NCBI RefSeq assembly: GCF_022458985.1
Contig: NC_061776.1
Location: 2,579,075-2,643,074, forward strand
DNA: 64,000 nucleotides
Reading direction: 5' to 3'
DNA from: Mugil cephalus
Taxonomy: Eukaryota > Chordata > Actinopteri > Mugiliformes > Mugilidae
Shown here: positions 47,063 to 60,439 of the stretch, piece by piece
How the letters are laid out: each line of letters opens with the position of its first letter
Position numbering within the stretch: the first letter of the stretch is position 1
The notes under the pieces: generated by a model
The model's input: the letters and a program-made list of their open reading frames with translations, nothing else
Told to the model about the DNA's origin: nothing
Databases searched by the model: none
Program-made: the position numbers and the translations under genes

Positions 47063-47332
47063 GAAATAGATCAAATGTATAAAGTTAATTTCAAGTGTGA
47101 TATTTGCATTTGGAATCTATTGCCCGGCAGTCTATCAATGAAGTAACCCATCATGATGCTGAAAAGTCTTTTTTTCAGAAAGCTGATTTTGTTGAAAACT
47201 CCGTTAACCCTGAAATGAAATGAGAGGAACTTTGGGTTTTGGGTTTCAGAGGTTAATCTCTTAATCAGAAAGAGAGGTAATTTAAAGTTGGAGTTGGTTA
47301 CCATGGTAACAGAGTATGTGAACGTAACCTGG

Positions 47333-47584
47333 TCACCAGCAGGCCAGCAGGTTTTCTTCAGTGAACCTTGAGTTTCTCAGTGGTTCCACCTGATGACAGC
47401 GTTTGAATTGCTCAATTCTTTCATAGAAGCGAGTTGGACATAAGAAATCTAAGCTGTCAACATCTGTCATCCAACACGACCTGTCCATTTGTGGAAGATC
47501 CCGTCGATGAAGGGGTGGCTTTTGTTTGTAGTGAATTAAAAACGTCTCTTGGGCATCTTTGTGGCTTTCCCTGCAATCCCCCAC
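47333..47584 (-). CDS. Unrecognised 83-codon open frame
   Basis: The frame encodes MGDCRESHKDAQETFLIHYK and later DVDSLDFLCPTRFYERIEQF. I do not recognise it. Composition is that of a soluble protein, with no signal or membrane segment. It lies between a mariner end and a dispersed repeat, so it may be part of a DNA transposon (a Harbinger-like origin is only a guess) or chance. Confidence 0.2.
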   Translation of the reverse strand: MGDCRESHKDAQETFLIHYKQKPPLHRRDLPQMDRSCWMTDVDSLDFLCPTRFYERIEQFKRCHQVEPLRNSRFTEENLLACW

Positions 47585-47779
47585 AGGATTGCACCTAAAT
47601 TAAATGAATTTCAGATTTAATTCATTAATACTTTTCATCTGTAATATTAGCATTCAGATTACATAGGACTACAATTAAACTTACACTATTATCATGGTGA
47701 TTTGTCAGATCGTGGGTCCATTGATGACGTTTTTTTATAGACTTTGTTGAACCCTCTTTGCGAAACAGGAGTAAATATA

Positions 47780-48430
47780 TGAGATACTAATCTGTCATTT
47801 ATGTCCAAATCCAAATTTCCCACATAAAACACCTGAATCTCTTGGCTTGTTTGGGCGTCTGATCTCTCTACTCATCCTTCTCATTCTCATCTTCATCAGA
47901 ACTGTCCTCACTCTCTGAAAATGACTTCCTCGTCTTCATCACTGGCTGAGTCTGAATCTAAAGAGCTTGCAGAAAAACCATACAGACACAGGGTGAACAT
48001 GCAAACTCCAACCAGAAAGGCTCCAGCTGGATTTGAACCCAGACCACACATGTATAATATAAATGTTGAATGAGTGGAGCACTCAAAATGAAACTTTTAT
48101 TTTGTTGCTCTTGCTCTTTTGCTGTACATGTGTAAACAATGTTGTTATGTCTTTATGTTTCTGTAGTAATTGTATCAGCATTTATGTTATAATGTTCAAA
48201 AAGTTATGTTTTAAGGTTATAAAATACATATTCAAAATACACCTTTCTATGTGTTTTTCTTGTATTTCTTATACATAAACTTCTTGGACTTAGTTTTACC
48301 ACTGTGATGCCTTCTACAGTATTGCTTTTTTTTTTTTTAATGTTTTATTGCTTCAAAATATGTTTGCTTTCCGCATATTCCTCATTATTATTTCCAGCTC
48401 CACCAGGGAGAAATAGGAAGATGGAGACTT
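47780..48430 (-). repeat. Dispersed repeat, copy 2 (partner at 38336-39100)
   Basis: It shares ordered segments with 38336-39100: CATAAAACACCTGAATCTCTTGGC-type start, an acidic minus-strand coding-like patch with SSDEDE, AAATGTTGAATGAGTGGAGC, the ACACCTTTCTATGTG stretch and CTCCACCAGGGAGAAATAGG at the end. It sits just upstream of the gene 9 promoter module. Confidence 0.5.
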
Positions 48431-48439
48431 AGAGTTAAT

Positions 48440-48556
48440 ATTCTCACAAAACTTGATGATATGATCCCACGTGAGATTTAAAAATGAAGTGGAAAACATT
48501 GTTAACTTTCCTCTTCTGACAGCCCTTTATAGAGGGGCACCAGGCGGAAGTGGTTT
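48440..48556 (+). promoter_or_regulatory. Shared upstream module of gene 9 (likely promoter)
   Basis: TTGATGATATGATCCCACGT, GTGGAAAACATTGTTAAC, TTCTGACAGCCCTTTATAGAGG and GGCGGAAGTGG (48543-48553) lie in the cluster order, about 90-200 bases before the ATG. The last word fits an ETS-family core. Confidence 0.45.
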
Positions 48557-48644
48557 GTTCCGTTACCAGTGGTTCTGTTTGTGGACTGAGCTGTCAGACG
48601 ACCGTGTCGTGTTTAAGATAGATATCTGAGCTGTTGAAGTAACA

Positions 48645-50020
48645 ATGTCTTCAGCTGAGAGTTTGAGAGAGTTGATCATCGAGCGACTAACTGCTGCTGC
48701 TGAAGAAATATTCGGACTCTTTGAAAGAACTGTCGTCCAGTACGAGGAAGAGATCGATCGACAGCGTAGACTGCTGGATATCACCTGGAAACCTGAGATA
48801 AAGTTACACAGAATAGGTGAGTAGAACTAGAATGGTCTGCAGAAACTAACTAATGAACGGAAACACACAGTATGGAGAAGACACAAAAGAAGGTTGATAA
48901 CACGCTAAGAGGCTAACTAGCATAGCTAACGCTACACGGATTAAACTAGAACATATTTGCTCAGATAGTTTTTATGTCATCACATTAGTAACCTTTATGT
49001 TGTGTCTTTGTCCCTTCAGACCTCCCACAGCAACATGTCTACACAGAGGAGGAGGTTCTTACTGAGCAGCAGCTCTGTGACCAGGAGAGGAACTCCAGTC
49101 TGGACCAGGAGGAACCAGAACCTCCACAGATTAAAGAGGAACAGGAGGAACTCTGTAGCATTCAGCAGGAAGAACATCTTATATTGAACCAGGAGACTGA
49201 TCCCTTGATGGAGACTCCTACTGATCAGGAAAGTCAGCACAGTGAACCAGAACCAAACAATGACCACTTCCTCTCTCACAACTCTCTTGTAGCTGAGAGA
49301 CCAGATCAGGAAGGAATCAACCAGGTAGTCGTGGGATCAACTAGAAATGCAGAGCTGAATGTAAAGAAGAGACACCACAGAGACACGAGGCATAGAAACA
49401 ATGTAGACAAGTCTCCAAAGTCACAGAGTCAGTGTGATACTGATACAGGTAAAAAGTCTGTAACATGGGACGTCTCTGGAACCGACACTCACTCATTTCA
49501 GTCATCTTTCTGTTGCAACACATGTGGTGAAAGTTTCACCCAGAAGAGTCGTTTGATTTTTCACACCAGGATTCACACAGGTGAGAAGCCATATGGTTGT
49601 GACACATGTGGTAAAACCTTCACTCGATGTATTAATTTAACAAAGCACATAAGGACTCACACAGGTGAGAAGCCATATGGTTGTGACACATGTGGTAAAA
49701 CCTTCACTCAAAGTATAAATTTAACGAGGCACATGAGGACTCACACAGGTGAGAAGCCTTATGTTTGTGACACATGTGGTAAAACCTTCACTGAAAGAGG
49801 TACTTTAACGAATCACATAAGGATTCATACAGGTGAGAAGCCGTATGGTTGTGTTATATGTGGTAAAACCTTCACTCTAAGTTTTTATTTGAGGACTCAC
49901 TTGAGGACTCACACAGGTGAGAAGCCATACAGTTGTGACACATGTGGTAAAACTTTCACTCAAAGTGTTAATTTAACGAGGCACATGAGGACTCACACAG
50001 GTGAGAAGTTGTCCTGCTGA
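48645..50020 (+). CDS. C2H2 zinc-finger protein, gene 9 (two exons, about 390 aa)
   Basis: Exon 1 is 48645-48816 ([20 protein letters not shown], donor GTGAGT) and exon 2 is 49020-50020 after acceptor CCCTTCAG, giving 391 codons including the stop. The intron is only 203 bases, the shortest in the cluster. Exon 2 has DLPQQHVY, a single acidic repeat ([10 protein letters not shown]), LNQETDP, a linker in which the usual first finger is lost (WDVSGTDTHSF), and six regular C2H2 fingers with TGEKP linkers. AATAAA at 50054-50059 follows the stop closely. The gene looks intact. Exon 1 is almost the same as in gene 5, so these two share a recent ancestor. Confidence 0.88.
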
Positions 50021-51336
50021 CATTTGATCTAATTATTCTCTGAGATAAGTTGAAATAAAGGTTTTTTATTTCAGAAACAACGTCATGCAAAAACAAGCCA
50101 CTCACCTTAAACATAAAAATATCAAACTCGGACATTAAACAGATGGAAGGAGATATCTCACTCTTCTTGGGACGGCAGACCAACTTAGTCTGTTAACCTA
50201 AAGGTTGTGGCAGGAGCCACAGGACAAGGAGAAGACGAGACAACCACATTGTGTTTTAATGGTGAGAACTGAAATAACATGGCTAACAAATCAACTCTTC
50301 CAGAGACTCTAGTATCATCTACTAAAACTGAAACTTGAAATATATCGGTGACTTTACTGCATGTCAATCTGTGTTATTTAATCTGGTTTTGACCAGTGTT
50401 AGACTGCACATTCAATTTGAGGCTGGTAAGCTGTGCTGTGGACATGTGGTGAATCTTCTGGAAGCGAAGATATAAACATTTACAGGAAGGACAATATTTC
50501 TCACAGTGATGTAAAAGTGAAGCATACTCTGGATGATCTGTGAAGTTTCTTTTTGACGTATCATCATTACTACTTAAAACACTGCTTTGTGTCAACTGGA
50601 GTCTTGTCTTTTTTCTCTGAACTTCTATCATTTGATGTTTCTAAATGTTTTTGATTTCATCAAATTTTTCTACTTTCCAACTTTAGAGGTGAAAAGAGGA
50701 ATTATTTCAAGAGTTGATTTCATAGTTCTCTGGGTCTCCAAAGTTTTAAATATAAAAGTTTTGAGTCCCCAGTTGGAAAGTAAATTACTGACAGAACGTA
50801 TTTGAAATATGTGGCTATAGTGCGGAAATGCAGCACTTCATTTTAATCATCTCAAAACGAGCTGTTTTCATGAGATTATAAAAACATATTAACGGTACAA
50901 ATCAAAGTTAATACATTTTTACTATTGTCATTATTAGAAATGAACATTATTGTTGATTAAATTACAACACTTAGTACAGTTTTAATGACTGTTTACTTCA
51001 TATTGAGTTGACATTTAAATGACATTTTAAACATTTTCTACCCTCTACTGGTCAAAGGGGGGAACCATAACACACAGCGACTGTTGAGTTTGTGTATACC
51101 ATAGACTGCATGAAGTAAAAATACAAGAGGTGATAAAGTGATAAAGAGGCATAAAATGTACTTTACAAATAAAGAGTAGCCACAAAGACAAGTATATCAA
51201 AAATACAATAAAACACGGACATTTTAGTGTATGGCTGCCACGTCAGGAAAGAAAAACAGGTCACTGAAAATGAGATATCATGTTTTAATGTGGCAGTTAT
51301 GTTTATATTTTAACATATAACATGTTTTATGCTACC
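50021..51336. other. 3' flank of gene 9 and AT-rich intergenic DNA
   Basis: Downstream flank words common to the cluster are present to about 50560 (AAACAAGCCACTCACCTTAA, GACATTAAACAGATGGAAGG, GGTTTTGACCAGTGTTAGAC). A segment near 51035 (TACCCTCTACTGGTCAAAGG) also occurs at about 15702, downstream of gene 4. I see no gene. Confidence 0.4.
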
Positions 51337-51600
51337 AATACCCTCAGACTGAAGAGGAACAATGCGGTTTTTATCCCAGGCGTGGAACCACAGATCGGCT
51401 TTTTACCATTGCTAGGGTGCTGGAGGGGAAATGGGAGTTTCTGCACAACCAGTCCAGAAGGCTTATGACCGTGTACCCAGAGGCATCCAGTGGGAGGTGC
51501 TATGGGAGTATGGGGTGGATGGCACCTTGCAAAGGGCCATCCCTTAGTTCCTACCCTCATTCGTCATCAAAACAATGGATGGATGGGCGTTTTAATGTGA
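51337..51600 (+). mobile_element. RTE/Rex3-like LINE fragment, left of gap
   Basis: Plus-strand frames encode EEQCGFYPRRGTTDRLFT, ARVLEGKWEF and, after a shift, KAYDRVPRGIQWEVLWEYGV, matching the reverse transcriptase of a common fish LINE. It ends AACAATGGATGGATGGGCG, and GATG-type tails are known for Rex3. Internal deletion joins the enzyme region to the tail. Confidence 0.6.
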
Positions 51601-51888
51601 AAACTGATCAACTGATTTTGTTTCCCTGACATGGCAGTGATGCTCTTCTGTATCTAAATCTTTTACTATGAGGTAGAAGAATTTGTATTCTGTTCTGAAT
51701 AAAATAATGAAATACATCTGTGTTAACATCCCAACAATTTCACAGTTGATTATATTTAAAGCATGAAAAATGTGTTCATTTGACAATTGTATTTGCTGCT
51801 GTCAGAAAAAGGGGTCACATTGTTGCAGGTAAATAAACCTGCATCACCTGAAGAGTCCACTGATTTAATGGATTTGACTTCATTTGTT
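51342..51888. repeat. 550-bp overlap flank left of the second gap
   Basis: CCCTCAGACTGA at 51342 through GACTTCATTTGTT at 51888 corresponds to 52389-52938 with scattered substitutions and short indels (GAGTCC against GAGTTGTCC). It ends at the N run where the right copy continues into ATAGATGGTG. This is the same pattern as at the first gap. Confidence 0.85.
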
Positions 51889-52388
51889 NNNNNNNNNNNN
51901 NNNNNNNNNNNNNNNNNNNNNNNNNNNNNNNNNNNNNNNNNNNNNNNNNNNNNNNNNNNNNNNNNNNNNNNNNNNNNNNNNNNNNNNNNNNNNNNNNNNN
52001 NNNNNNNNNNNNNNNNNNNNNNNNNNNNNNNNNNNNNNNNNNNNNNNNNNNNNNNNNNNNNNNNNNNNNNNNNNNNNNNNNNNNNNNNNNNNNNNNNNNN
52101 NNNNNNNNNNNNNNNNNNNNNNNNNNNNNNNNNNNNNNNNNNNNNNNNNNNNNNNNNNNNNNNNNNNNNNNNNNNNNNNNNNNNNNNNNNNNNNNNNNNN
52201 NNNNNNNNNNNNNNNNNNNNNNNNNNNNNNNNNNNNNNNNNNNNNNNNNNNNNNNNNNNNNNNNNNNNNNNNNNNNNNNNNNNNNNNNNNNNNNNNNNNN
52301 NNNNNNNNNNNNNNNNNNNNNNNNNNNNNNNNNNNNNNNNNNNNNNNNNNNNNNNNNNNNNNNNNNNNNNNNNNNNNNNNNNNNNNNN
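51889..52388. other. Second assembly gap of exactly 500 N
   Basis: All 500 bases are N. The flanks overlap by about 550 bp, so the true gap size is probably zero or negative. Confidence 0.98.
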
Positions 52389-52650
52389 CCCTCAGACTGA
52401 GGAGGAACAATGCGGTTTTTATCCCAGGCGTGGAACCACAGATCGGCTTTTTACCATTGCTAGGGTGCTGGAGGGGAAATGGGAGTTTCTGCACAACCAG
52501 TCCAGAAGGCTTATGACCGTGTACCCAGAGGCATCCAGTGGGAGGTGCTATGGGAGTATGGGGTGGATGGCACCTTGCAAAGTGCCATCCCTTAGTTCCT
52601 ACCCCCATTCGTCATCAAAACAATGGATGGATGGGCGTTTTAATGTGAAA
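52389..52650 (+). mobile_element. RTE/Rex3-like LINE fragment, right of gap
   Basis: Same LINE piece as at 51342-51600, with the GGATGGATGGGCG tail at about 52625-52637. It is probably the same locus seen on the other contig. Confidence 0.6.
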
Positions 52651-52832
52651 GCTGATCAACTGATTTTGTTTCCCTGACATGGCAGTGATGCTCTTCTGTA
52701 TCTAAATCTTTTACTGTGAGGTAGAAGAATTTGTATCCTGTTCTGAATAAAATAATGAAATACATCTGTGTTAACATCCCAACAATTTCACAGTTGATTA
52801 TATTTAAAGCATTAAAATGTGTTCATTTGACA

Positions 52833-53230
52833 ACTGTACTTGATGCTGTCAGAAAAAGGGGTCACATTGTTGCAGGTAAATAAACCTGCGTCATCTGAAG
52901 AGTTGTCCACTGATTTAATGGATTTGACTTCATTTGTTATAGATGGTGTTGCCTCGATGCCTGGTAATAACCATATAATTCCAGTCAAATCCTTTCATTT
53001 TGGAGGAATTTAAACCTTTGATAATGGATCTACTGTAAGATCTGTTTTGGCATGAAAGTGCTGATGAACTCGATCTTTGTGGAATCACACTTGGTTTCAG
53101 TAAAAGTTGCTGTGGGCGTTCATCCCAGTTTTCACAATAATGGGATTGAATTTCTCATGGGGAATGATTTAACTGGAGGACAGGTTTTGGCTGCACCTGA
53201 AGGAACACTGATTAGACAGTCTTCAAAATA
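52833..53230 (+). mobile_element. Ty3/gypsy fossil (protease region)
   Basis: Plus-strand translation shows family-typical segments around the retroelement protease: DGVASMPGNNHIIPVK, then NGIEFLMGNDLTGGQVLAAP, which matches the LLGNDLAGG motif of these elements. No LTRs or further pol are recognisable. It is a broken, old fragment with several breaks. Its left part is also present left of the gap at 51780-51888. Confidence 0.55.
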
Positions 53231-53964
53231 GCTTGCGTAGAAATTTCCAGCAATTCCAGCATCTTGTAGTGTTACTTGATCGACACATAAACTAGACAAG
53301 GAGGAAATTGATGTGAGTGACAGTTTTATTTTCTGATTCTAATGTTGGTCACTTGTGTTCTTGTAACAATTTCAGCAGCTGTCTCTGTCTCGTTAACAGT
53401 TGACTGCTGAGCAAAAAGTTGATGTGAGCTTATATCCTTTACTTGAAACTGCAGTAGTGGGCAATGATCTCTATCTTTGACAACAGGTTGTTTTAGGAGG
53501 GATCACATGCTTGTGTCTGAAGGGGTTCAGAGAAGCTGTTCAGTGCTGAAATGGGGGACTGTGGTTTGTCAGTGGCCTTGGCCCAAGGAAACCAAACTCT
53601 TTAAACAATCTCTCAGGTTAAAATCGCATCCATATGGAGTTAATCCTGACAAATGTCATAGTATTAAACCACGCAGGTGGAGTACATCAGTCACTGTAGT
53701 AGAACATCTTCTTTCCTTGTAATGTTTGCACTTCTGGCTGTTGTCAACACTGTCTTGTGAATAACATGAATGTTTCCTTCAATCAAATGTGCTGTAATAC
53801 ATGTTCTATTGGAGATAATGAGATTATGTTCCAGGTGGATGTATTCAGGGCAGCACTTTACAACTGTATCAGCAATAAAAAGAAGTTTAAAACTGGTTTC
53901 ATGGTTTAAATTTTGATTTACTACAGTAGACGCTGAAGTGTTTGACAAACATCAAAGTGAAGAC
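53231..53964. other. Intergenic region, nothing recognised
   Basis: The AAATTTCCAGCAATTCCAGC segment near 53247 matches, in reverse orientation, one near 16695, so part of it is a dispersed repeat. I see no gene in the remainder. Confidence 0.35.
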
Positions 53965-54720
53965 ATTTAGTCTTAAACAAAAATTAACGCGTTAAAAAAA
54001 TTAACGCATTTTAACCGTGGAAGGTTTCTCACTGGATGAGTTTCAGGTGATTATAGGTCTACTGGACGACAAAAAACAATCGCCGACACTGAACACTGCT
54101 TGAGGACTTTTAATGTAGCCCGAACGCAGCTAAAACCGACCTAGTGCCTCAGCAGGGCAACCAAGCCTTGATAAAGACAACGGATCCACGCCGGAAAAAG
54201 AAAAAAAAAAGCAAAGAAAAAAAACGCTTGTTGCAGTGGCGGAGTTTCCTCTGCAGCAGCTGAACAGCTGACATGTGGTCTGTCTCACGGTGTATTTCAT
54301 TGTTATAGGACTTCAGCCTCGGAGCTCTCCGTCTTCAGACTGTCCTGACCTGTCCTAGAACATCACATAAGGACAACATGGGGCTGCCTGTGCCTGAGTT
54401 TTATTAATGTTTACATCAAGCTGAGTTCAAAATCAGTTTATGCTACTGTGATTTACATCCCTAGTCTGTTGGTCTGTTGGTCTTGGTTAAGTACCACCTT
54501 GGAAAAAAGTAAACAATGTTTTGTTGCTTGAGCTTATGTATTCAGTCATTACTCAACGGTAGATACCAAAATCCACCTGAAAAAAAAATAAAAAATAAAT
54601 GCTTCTCACTGTTCTCAGGTCAAATATTTATATGTGATTAAAAATGCGATTAATTTCGATGAATTAATTACAATGCCTCTAATTAATTACAGAATTAGAC
54701 TTTTAAAATTATAATAATAA
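53965..54720. mobile_element. Possible non-autonomous DNA element
   Basis: The left end has AATTAACGCGTTAAAAAAATTAACG words and the right end AAAATGCGATTAATTTCG and GAATTAATTAC words, recalling the ATTAATCGC-type ends of fish DNA transposons. The middle has no coding. Boundaries are approximate. Confidence 0.3.
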
Positions 54721-54781
54721 AAATACATTCAATTAAATCTTTTTTTTTTTGTTGCATAATGTTGAGGAGATTTAGAGTTAA

Positions 54782-54892
54782 TATTCCTGCAGGAAATTGA
54801 TGATGTGAGATTTAAAAACATAGCGGAAAAAAATATTAACGTTCCTCCTCTGACGGACCTTTATAGTAGGACATCAGGCGGAAGTTGTTTGC
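54782..54892 (+). promoter_or_regulatory. Shared upstream module of gene 10 (likely promoter)
   Basis: CCTGCAGGAAATTGATGATG, GTGAGATTTAAAAACATAGC, TCTGACGGACCTTTATAGTA and GGCGGAAGTTG (54878-54888) are in cluster order, about 110-215 bases upstream of the ATG. Confidence 0.45.
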
Positions 54893-54997
54893 TTTTGAAA
54901 CCCGTGAGTAGTGTTGTTGTGTTTATGTGTTTGTGGACTGAGTTGAAAGACGGTTGAGTTTTGTCGTCAGATAAACTTTTGAGCTGTTGAAGTAACA

Positions 54998-57017
<2,020 letters not shown>

Positions 57018-57049
57018 GAACTTATCTAATTATTGAAAGTTGAAATAAA

Positions 57050-59161
57050 CCTTTTCTTTCAGACAGAGCATCTTGAAAAAACAAGCCACTCACCTCTAGC
57101 ATAAAAATATCAAGCCTTTGACATTGAAGAGATGGAAGGAGACATCGCCCTCTGTCTGGGACGACCATCCAAGGACCACCTTAGTTTGTTAACCTAAAGG
57201 TTGTATTGGAGCCATAAGACAAGGAGAATATAAAACAACCAGACTGTGTTTTATTGGCGGGAACTGAAAGAGCATGACTAACTAAACAACTCTTCCAGAG
57301 ATTGTAGTACCATGTATAGAAACTGACAGTGAATTTCAGTGACATTACTGCTTGTCAAATTGTGTAAGGTGGGTTCATGAAATCTAGTTTTGACCAATGT
57401 CTGACTGAACATTCAATATGAGACTGGCAAACTGCAGTGGGCATGTGGTGTATCTTTCAGATTTTATAGTTGTGTGTCACCAAAGTTTTAAATATAAAAA
57501 TTTTGAGTCCATCTTTTTTATAGAACCGTCGTTCATCTTGTTCTTAATGTACTTTGGTTACATACAGTGGTACAAGTAGTTCAAATCAGTCCCAGCAGCA
57601 AAGGACCAGTTGAAGACGCCGGAGGAAACGGGTACAAAAGTATTATTATCCACACTAAAATAAGTACAACATCGACATAACTGTAAAGAAGACACTGAGA
57701 GAACAATGTCACTGATGAACCAGCAGAGGGACTGTGTGATTATCTCCTGTAGAACATATATACTGCAGATTTGATTCAAATTTTGAGTTTAACAAGAAAA
57801 TTTTGATACAGACATAATTCATGTCAAATTTAGACACAGACCTGAAATAAAAACAATGAAATATATGGGATTTACCAATACCACTTTAATAAGTCTAACT
57901 TTGTAGCAAATTTGCTCCATCACAATCCATCCAGTCTTCTGTGGACGACTTTAAATATCAGGTTTGGTCACACCATTTACTGAAATCTGAGCAGAAACAA
58001 TGTACACCGTTACTTTTATCACCAAGCAAACACAGAGAACTCCAAGCTCTACAACTGGGCTCAACAATGCCATGCTGCATCACATCCTCGTCAGATACTT
58101 CAAAGTTGTTCAGGATTAACTTGATATGAGTGCAGTTTTATGGGCTGAGATTCATCCACATTTATATTGTTTGTGGGAAAATGAGGCTGGAAAAAAGTAT
58201 CAGATAACAAAGATTTAATAGACTTGAGAGATTACTACTAACTGACTACAGTCGCTCACTTCAGCACTGGTCAGCTCCTCTGAACCCCTTTCTACTGCCG
58301 GCTCACAGAAGAAACCGAAGGATGTAACAGACCGTATAATTAGGACTGTGGGTTTAAGATACTGAAGATAGTGGTGAATTAAGGGTCCCACAAACACTGG
58401 CTGAGTAACAAAAGTATGAACACCACTGAACACTACGTTGTCTGAAGACTTTACCACAGTAATAAAAGTCCTTAAGTATGATCATCTGCATCTCCAGTGA
58501 CTCACCACAGCGTGGCGCTGCTTCTCTTTGCTTCTTCATTTCAGCCTCAGGCAGCAACAAAATGATCAGAGCTGATCAGGTCTGTATTTATCAAACATGT
58601 CAGAGCAGGAAATCTCTTCTAACTGACCAGAATCTCTCAGAGTCACTGAGCTTTGATTCTACTTTTAGGAGTTGAAGTCAAACATTTGATCTTCTGCTTT
58701 CACTTGTCAAATTCCTCCTGTATGTCCTGAGAGATATTAAAGCTGCACATTGATGTTACATATTACACAGTAAACCTGCTCTGTGGAGGATTTTTAATGG
58801 TTTCATCTCTTTAAATGCTCTTCAACAACAGAGAACAGTCTGTGTTACTAAATTCACCACCAACCTGAATGTGTTTGTGGGAACATGAATGTTTTTTAGT
58901 CTCTCTGCATCATGTGGCCCAGATTTTTTTCCTCTGCTGTCAGATTCAAATCAAGACCATGAAAGGACACAGCAGCTCGATCTGAGCTGTCAATCATCAG
59001 CAGCCGTCTCATCTGTGGGCTGCAGGGGCTGATGGGAGCTTTGAGGACCTGCTAGAAACCACGTGGCCTCGTCTCATGTCACAGCTCGTCCTTGTTAGGC
59101 CTCAGCTGCATCAGAGCTCCACTTCTCCCCAGGTTCACCAGAGGATACACCACCACACAAA
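57050..59161. other. Transition from ZNF cluster to receptor locus
   Basis: To about 57440 the sequence is ZNF downstream flank (GATGGAAGGAGACATCGCCC, GTTTTGACCAATGTCTGAC). Beyond it no ZNF sequence remains and no gene is supported. The last 200 bases before 59162 would hold the promoter of the V segment; I see no TATA box. Confidence 0.35.
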
Positions 59162-59602
59162 ATGCTTTTCCTCCCAGCTGCTGCTCTGTGCTGTCTGTGT
59201 TCAGGTGAGTGTTTCCAACAAACTCCACCTTTAACAAACACTGTCTCACTAACCTTCATCTATCTGTCTGTGTCTCTACAGCCCTGGTTGCCATGGCAGC
59301 AGATCTGACCCAGGAGCAGTTAACATTGACCAGGAGAGTTGGTCAAACAGTCTCCTTCAGATGTGGAGGAACTGGCCAGTGTGGTGTTTATGTATACTGG
59401 TACCAGAAGAAAGAAACAGAAACATTCAGAGTGATACTTGATATTAATAAAAGCACTGGTAAGATAAATTCAGGTTATAATCATCCTCAGAAAGATGATT
59501 TCTCAGCTGTGAATAAACAGAAGAGCGCGCGAGTTGGAGATAAAGAAAGTTAAAGTCGATCATTCAGCCTCCTACTACTGCTCCTGTTATAGAAGTGATA
59601 CC
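59162..59602 (+). pseudogene. T-cell receptor V segment, gamma-like, with one frameshift
   Basis: The leader exon is 59162-59204 (MLFLPAAALCCLCS, phase 1, donor GTGAGT) and the V exon is 59282-59602 after acceptor TCTCTACAG. The V domain shows TLTRRVGQTVSFRCGG with the first canonical cysteine, VYWYQKKETETF with the conserved tryptophan, YNHPQKDDFSAVNKQ, and DHSASYYCSC with the second cysteine. Near 59525 one extra base (AGCGCGCGAG) puts ELEIKKVKV and YYC in another frame, so the rearranged product would be truncated. A recombination signal follows directly. Gamma is my best guess from framework wording; another TCR chain is possible. As a surface antigen receptor it would pair and signal with CD3. 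Confidence 0.75.
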
Positions 59603-59640
59603 CACAGTGAGAAATGATGTGAGCAGCCTGAACAAAAACT
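59603..59640 (+). promoter_or_regulatory. 23-type recombination signal sequence of the V segment
   Basis: A perfect heptamer CACAGTG at 59603-59609 is followed by a 22-base spacer and the nonamer ACAAAAACT at 59632-59640 (consensus ACAAAAACC). It directly abuts the V coding end. A 23-type signal is expected on TCR V segments and targets RAG1/RAG2 cutting. Confidence 0.8.
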
Positions 59641-59950
59641 AACAGATGAACAGATGTCAAACAGTGTTTGTGACAGGAAGAGAGCAGTAAACCAGAGCCC
59701 AGGTTCACATATTTCACCTCCATCTCAGACAGAGTCACAGACATACTGAGTTGAGGACCATGATTTTGTTAGCAGATATTTCAACAGAAAAATAAATATG
59801 AAAACAACAGAACACAAAAAATACAAGTCTATCAAAAACAATTGAACGAAACAGCGAAAGAACACAAAGATATTTAAAAATCAAAGTCAAGTAGGATTTA
59901 GTTTGTGAATAATTTCAGATGTTCTAGATGAAGATGAAGCTCCATATCAA

Positions 59951-59999
59951 TCAGCCATAACATTATGACCACCTTCCTAGTATTGTGTATGTTTACACT
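59951..59999. mobile_element. Short mariner-like end fragment
   Basis: CAGCCATAACATTATGACCA followed by CCTTCCTAGTATTGTGTA matches the end of an abundant fish Tc1/mariner element. Only about 50 bases are present. Confidence 0.4.
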
Positions 60000-60439
60000 C
60001 CTTTCATTCATCCTTCTTTAGCTCCAGACACAGGCCCTGAAAGAGAATTTTCCATCATGCATCATATTTATTTTGTAGCCATCAGCATCACATTAATCTT
60101 CATCAAATACAATCATCACATACTCAGTAAATCACTTTCACTCTCATCTTCTATCATCTTTCTCAAACTCTCTGTATGTCCTGAGGATGTCTTCTTACTG
60201 TCCACAGAGTCTCTCTGATCCAGATCTGTCCTCAGCCTCGTTCACCATCAGTCCTCTGCTGTCTTCTGTCCACCCTGGTTATTCTAGACTCTTGGACAGT
60301 CTCTAACTCAATGCTGATTACTGACACAAACTAAACAACCAGCTCTTCCTCCTCTTTCTCATCCTCTCCTTCCACACCCAGTCCAGAGGTCCCTGCTGTG
60401 TTTGTCCTTCAATGACTCCAGATGGTTGAACCTACAATT

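Noticed and set aside
57558-57779. Minus-strand frame with FAAGTDLNYL, reminiscent of a TCR J segment
   Set aside because: The FGxG motif is incomplete, and I found no heptamer and nonamer at 12- or 23-base spacing next to it.
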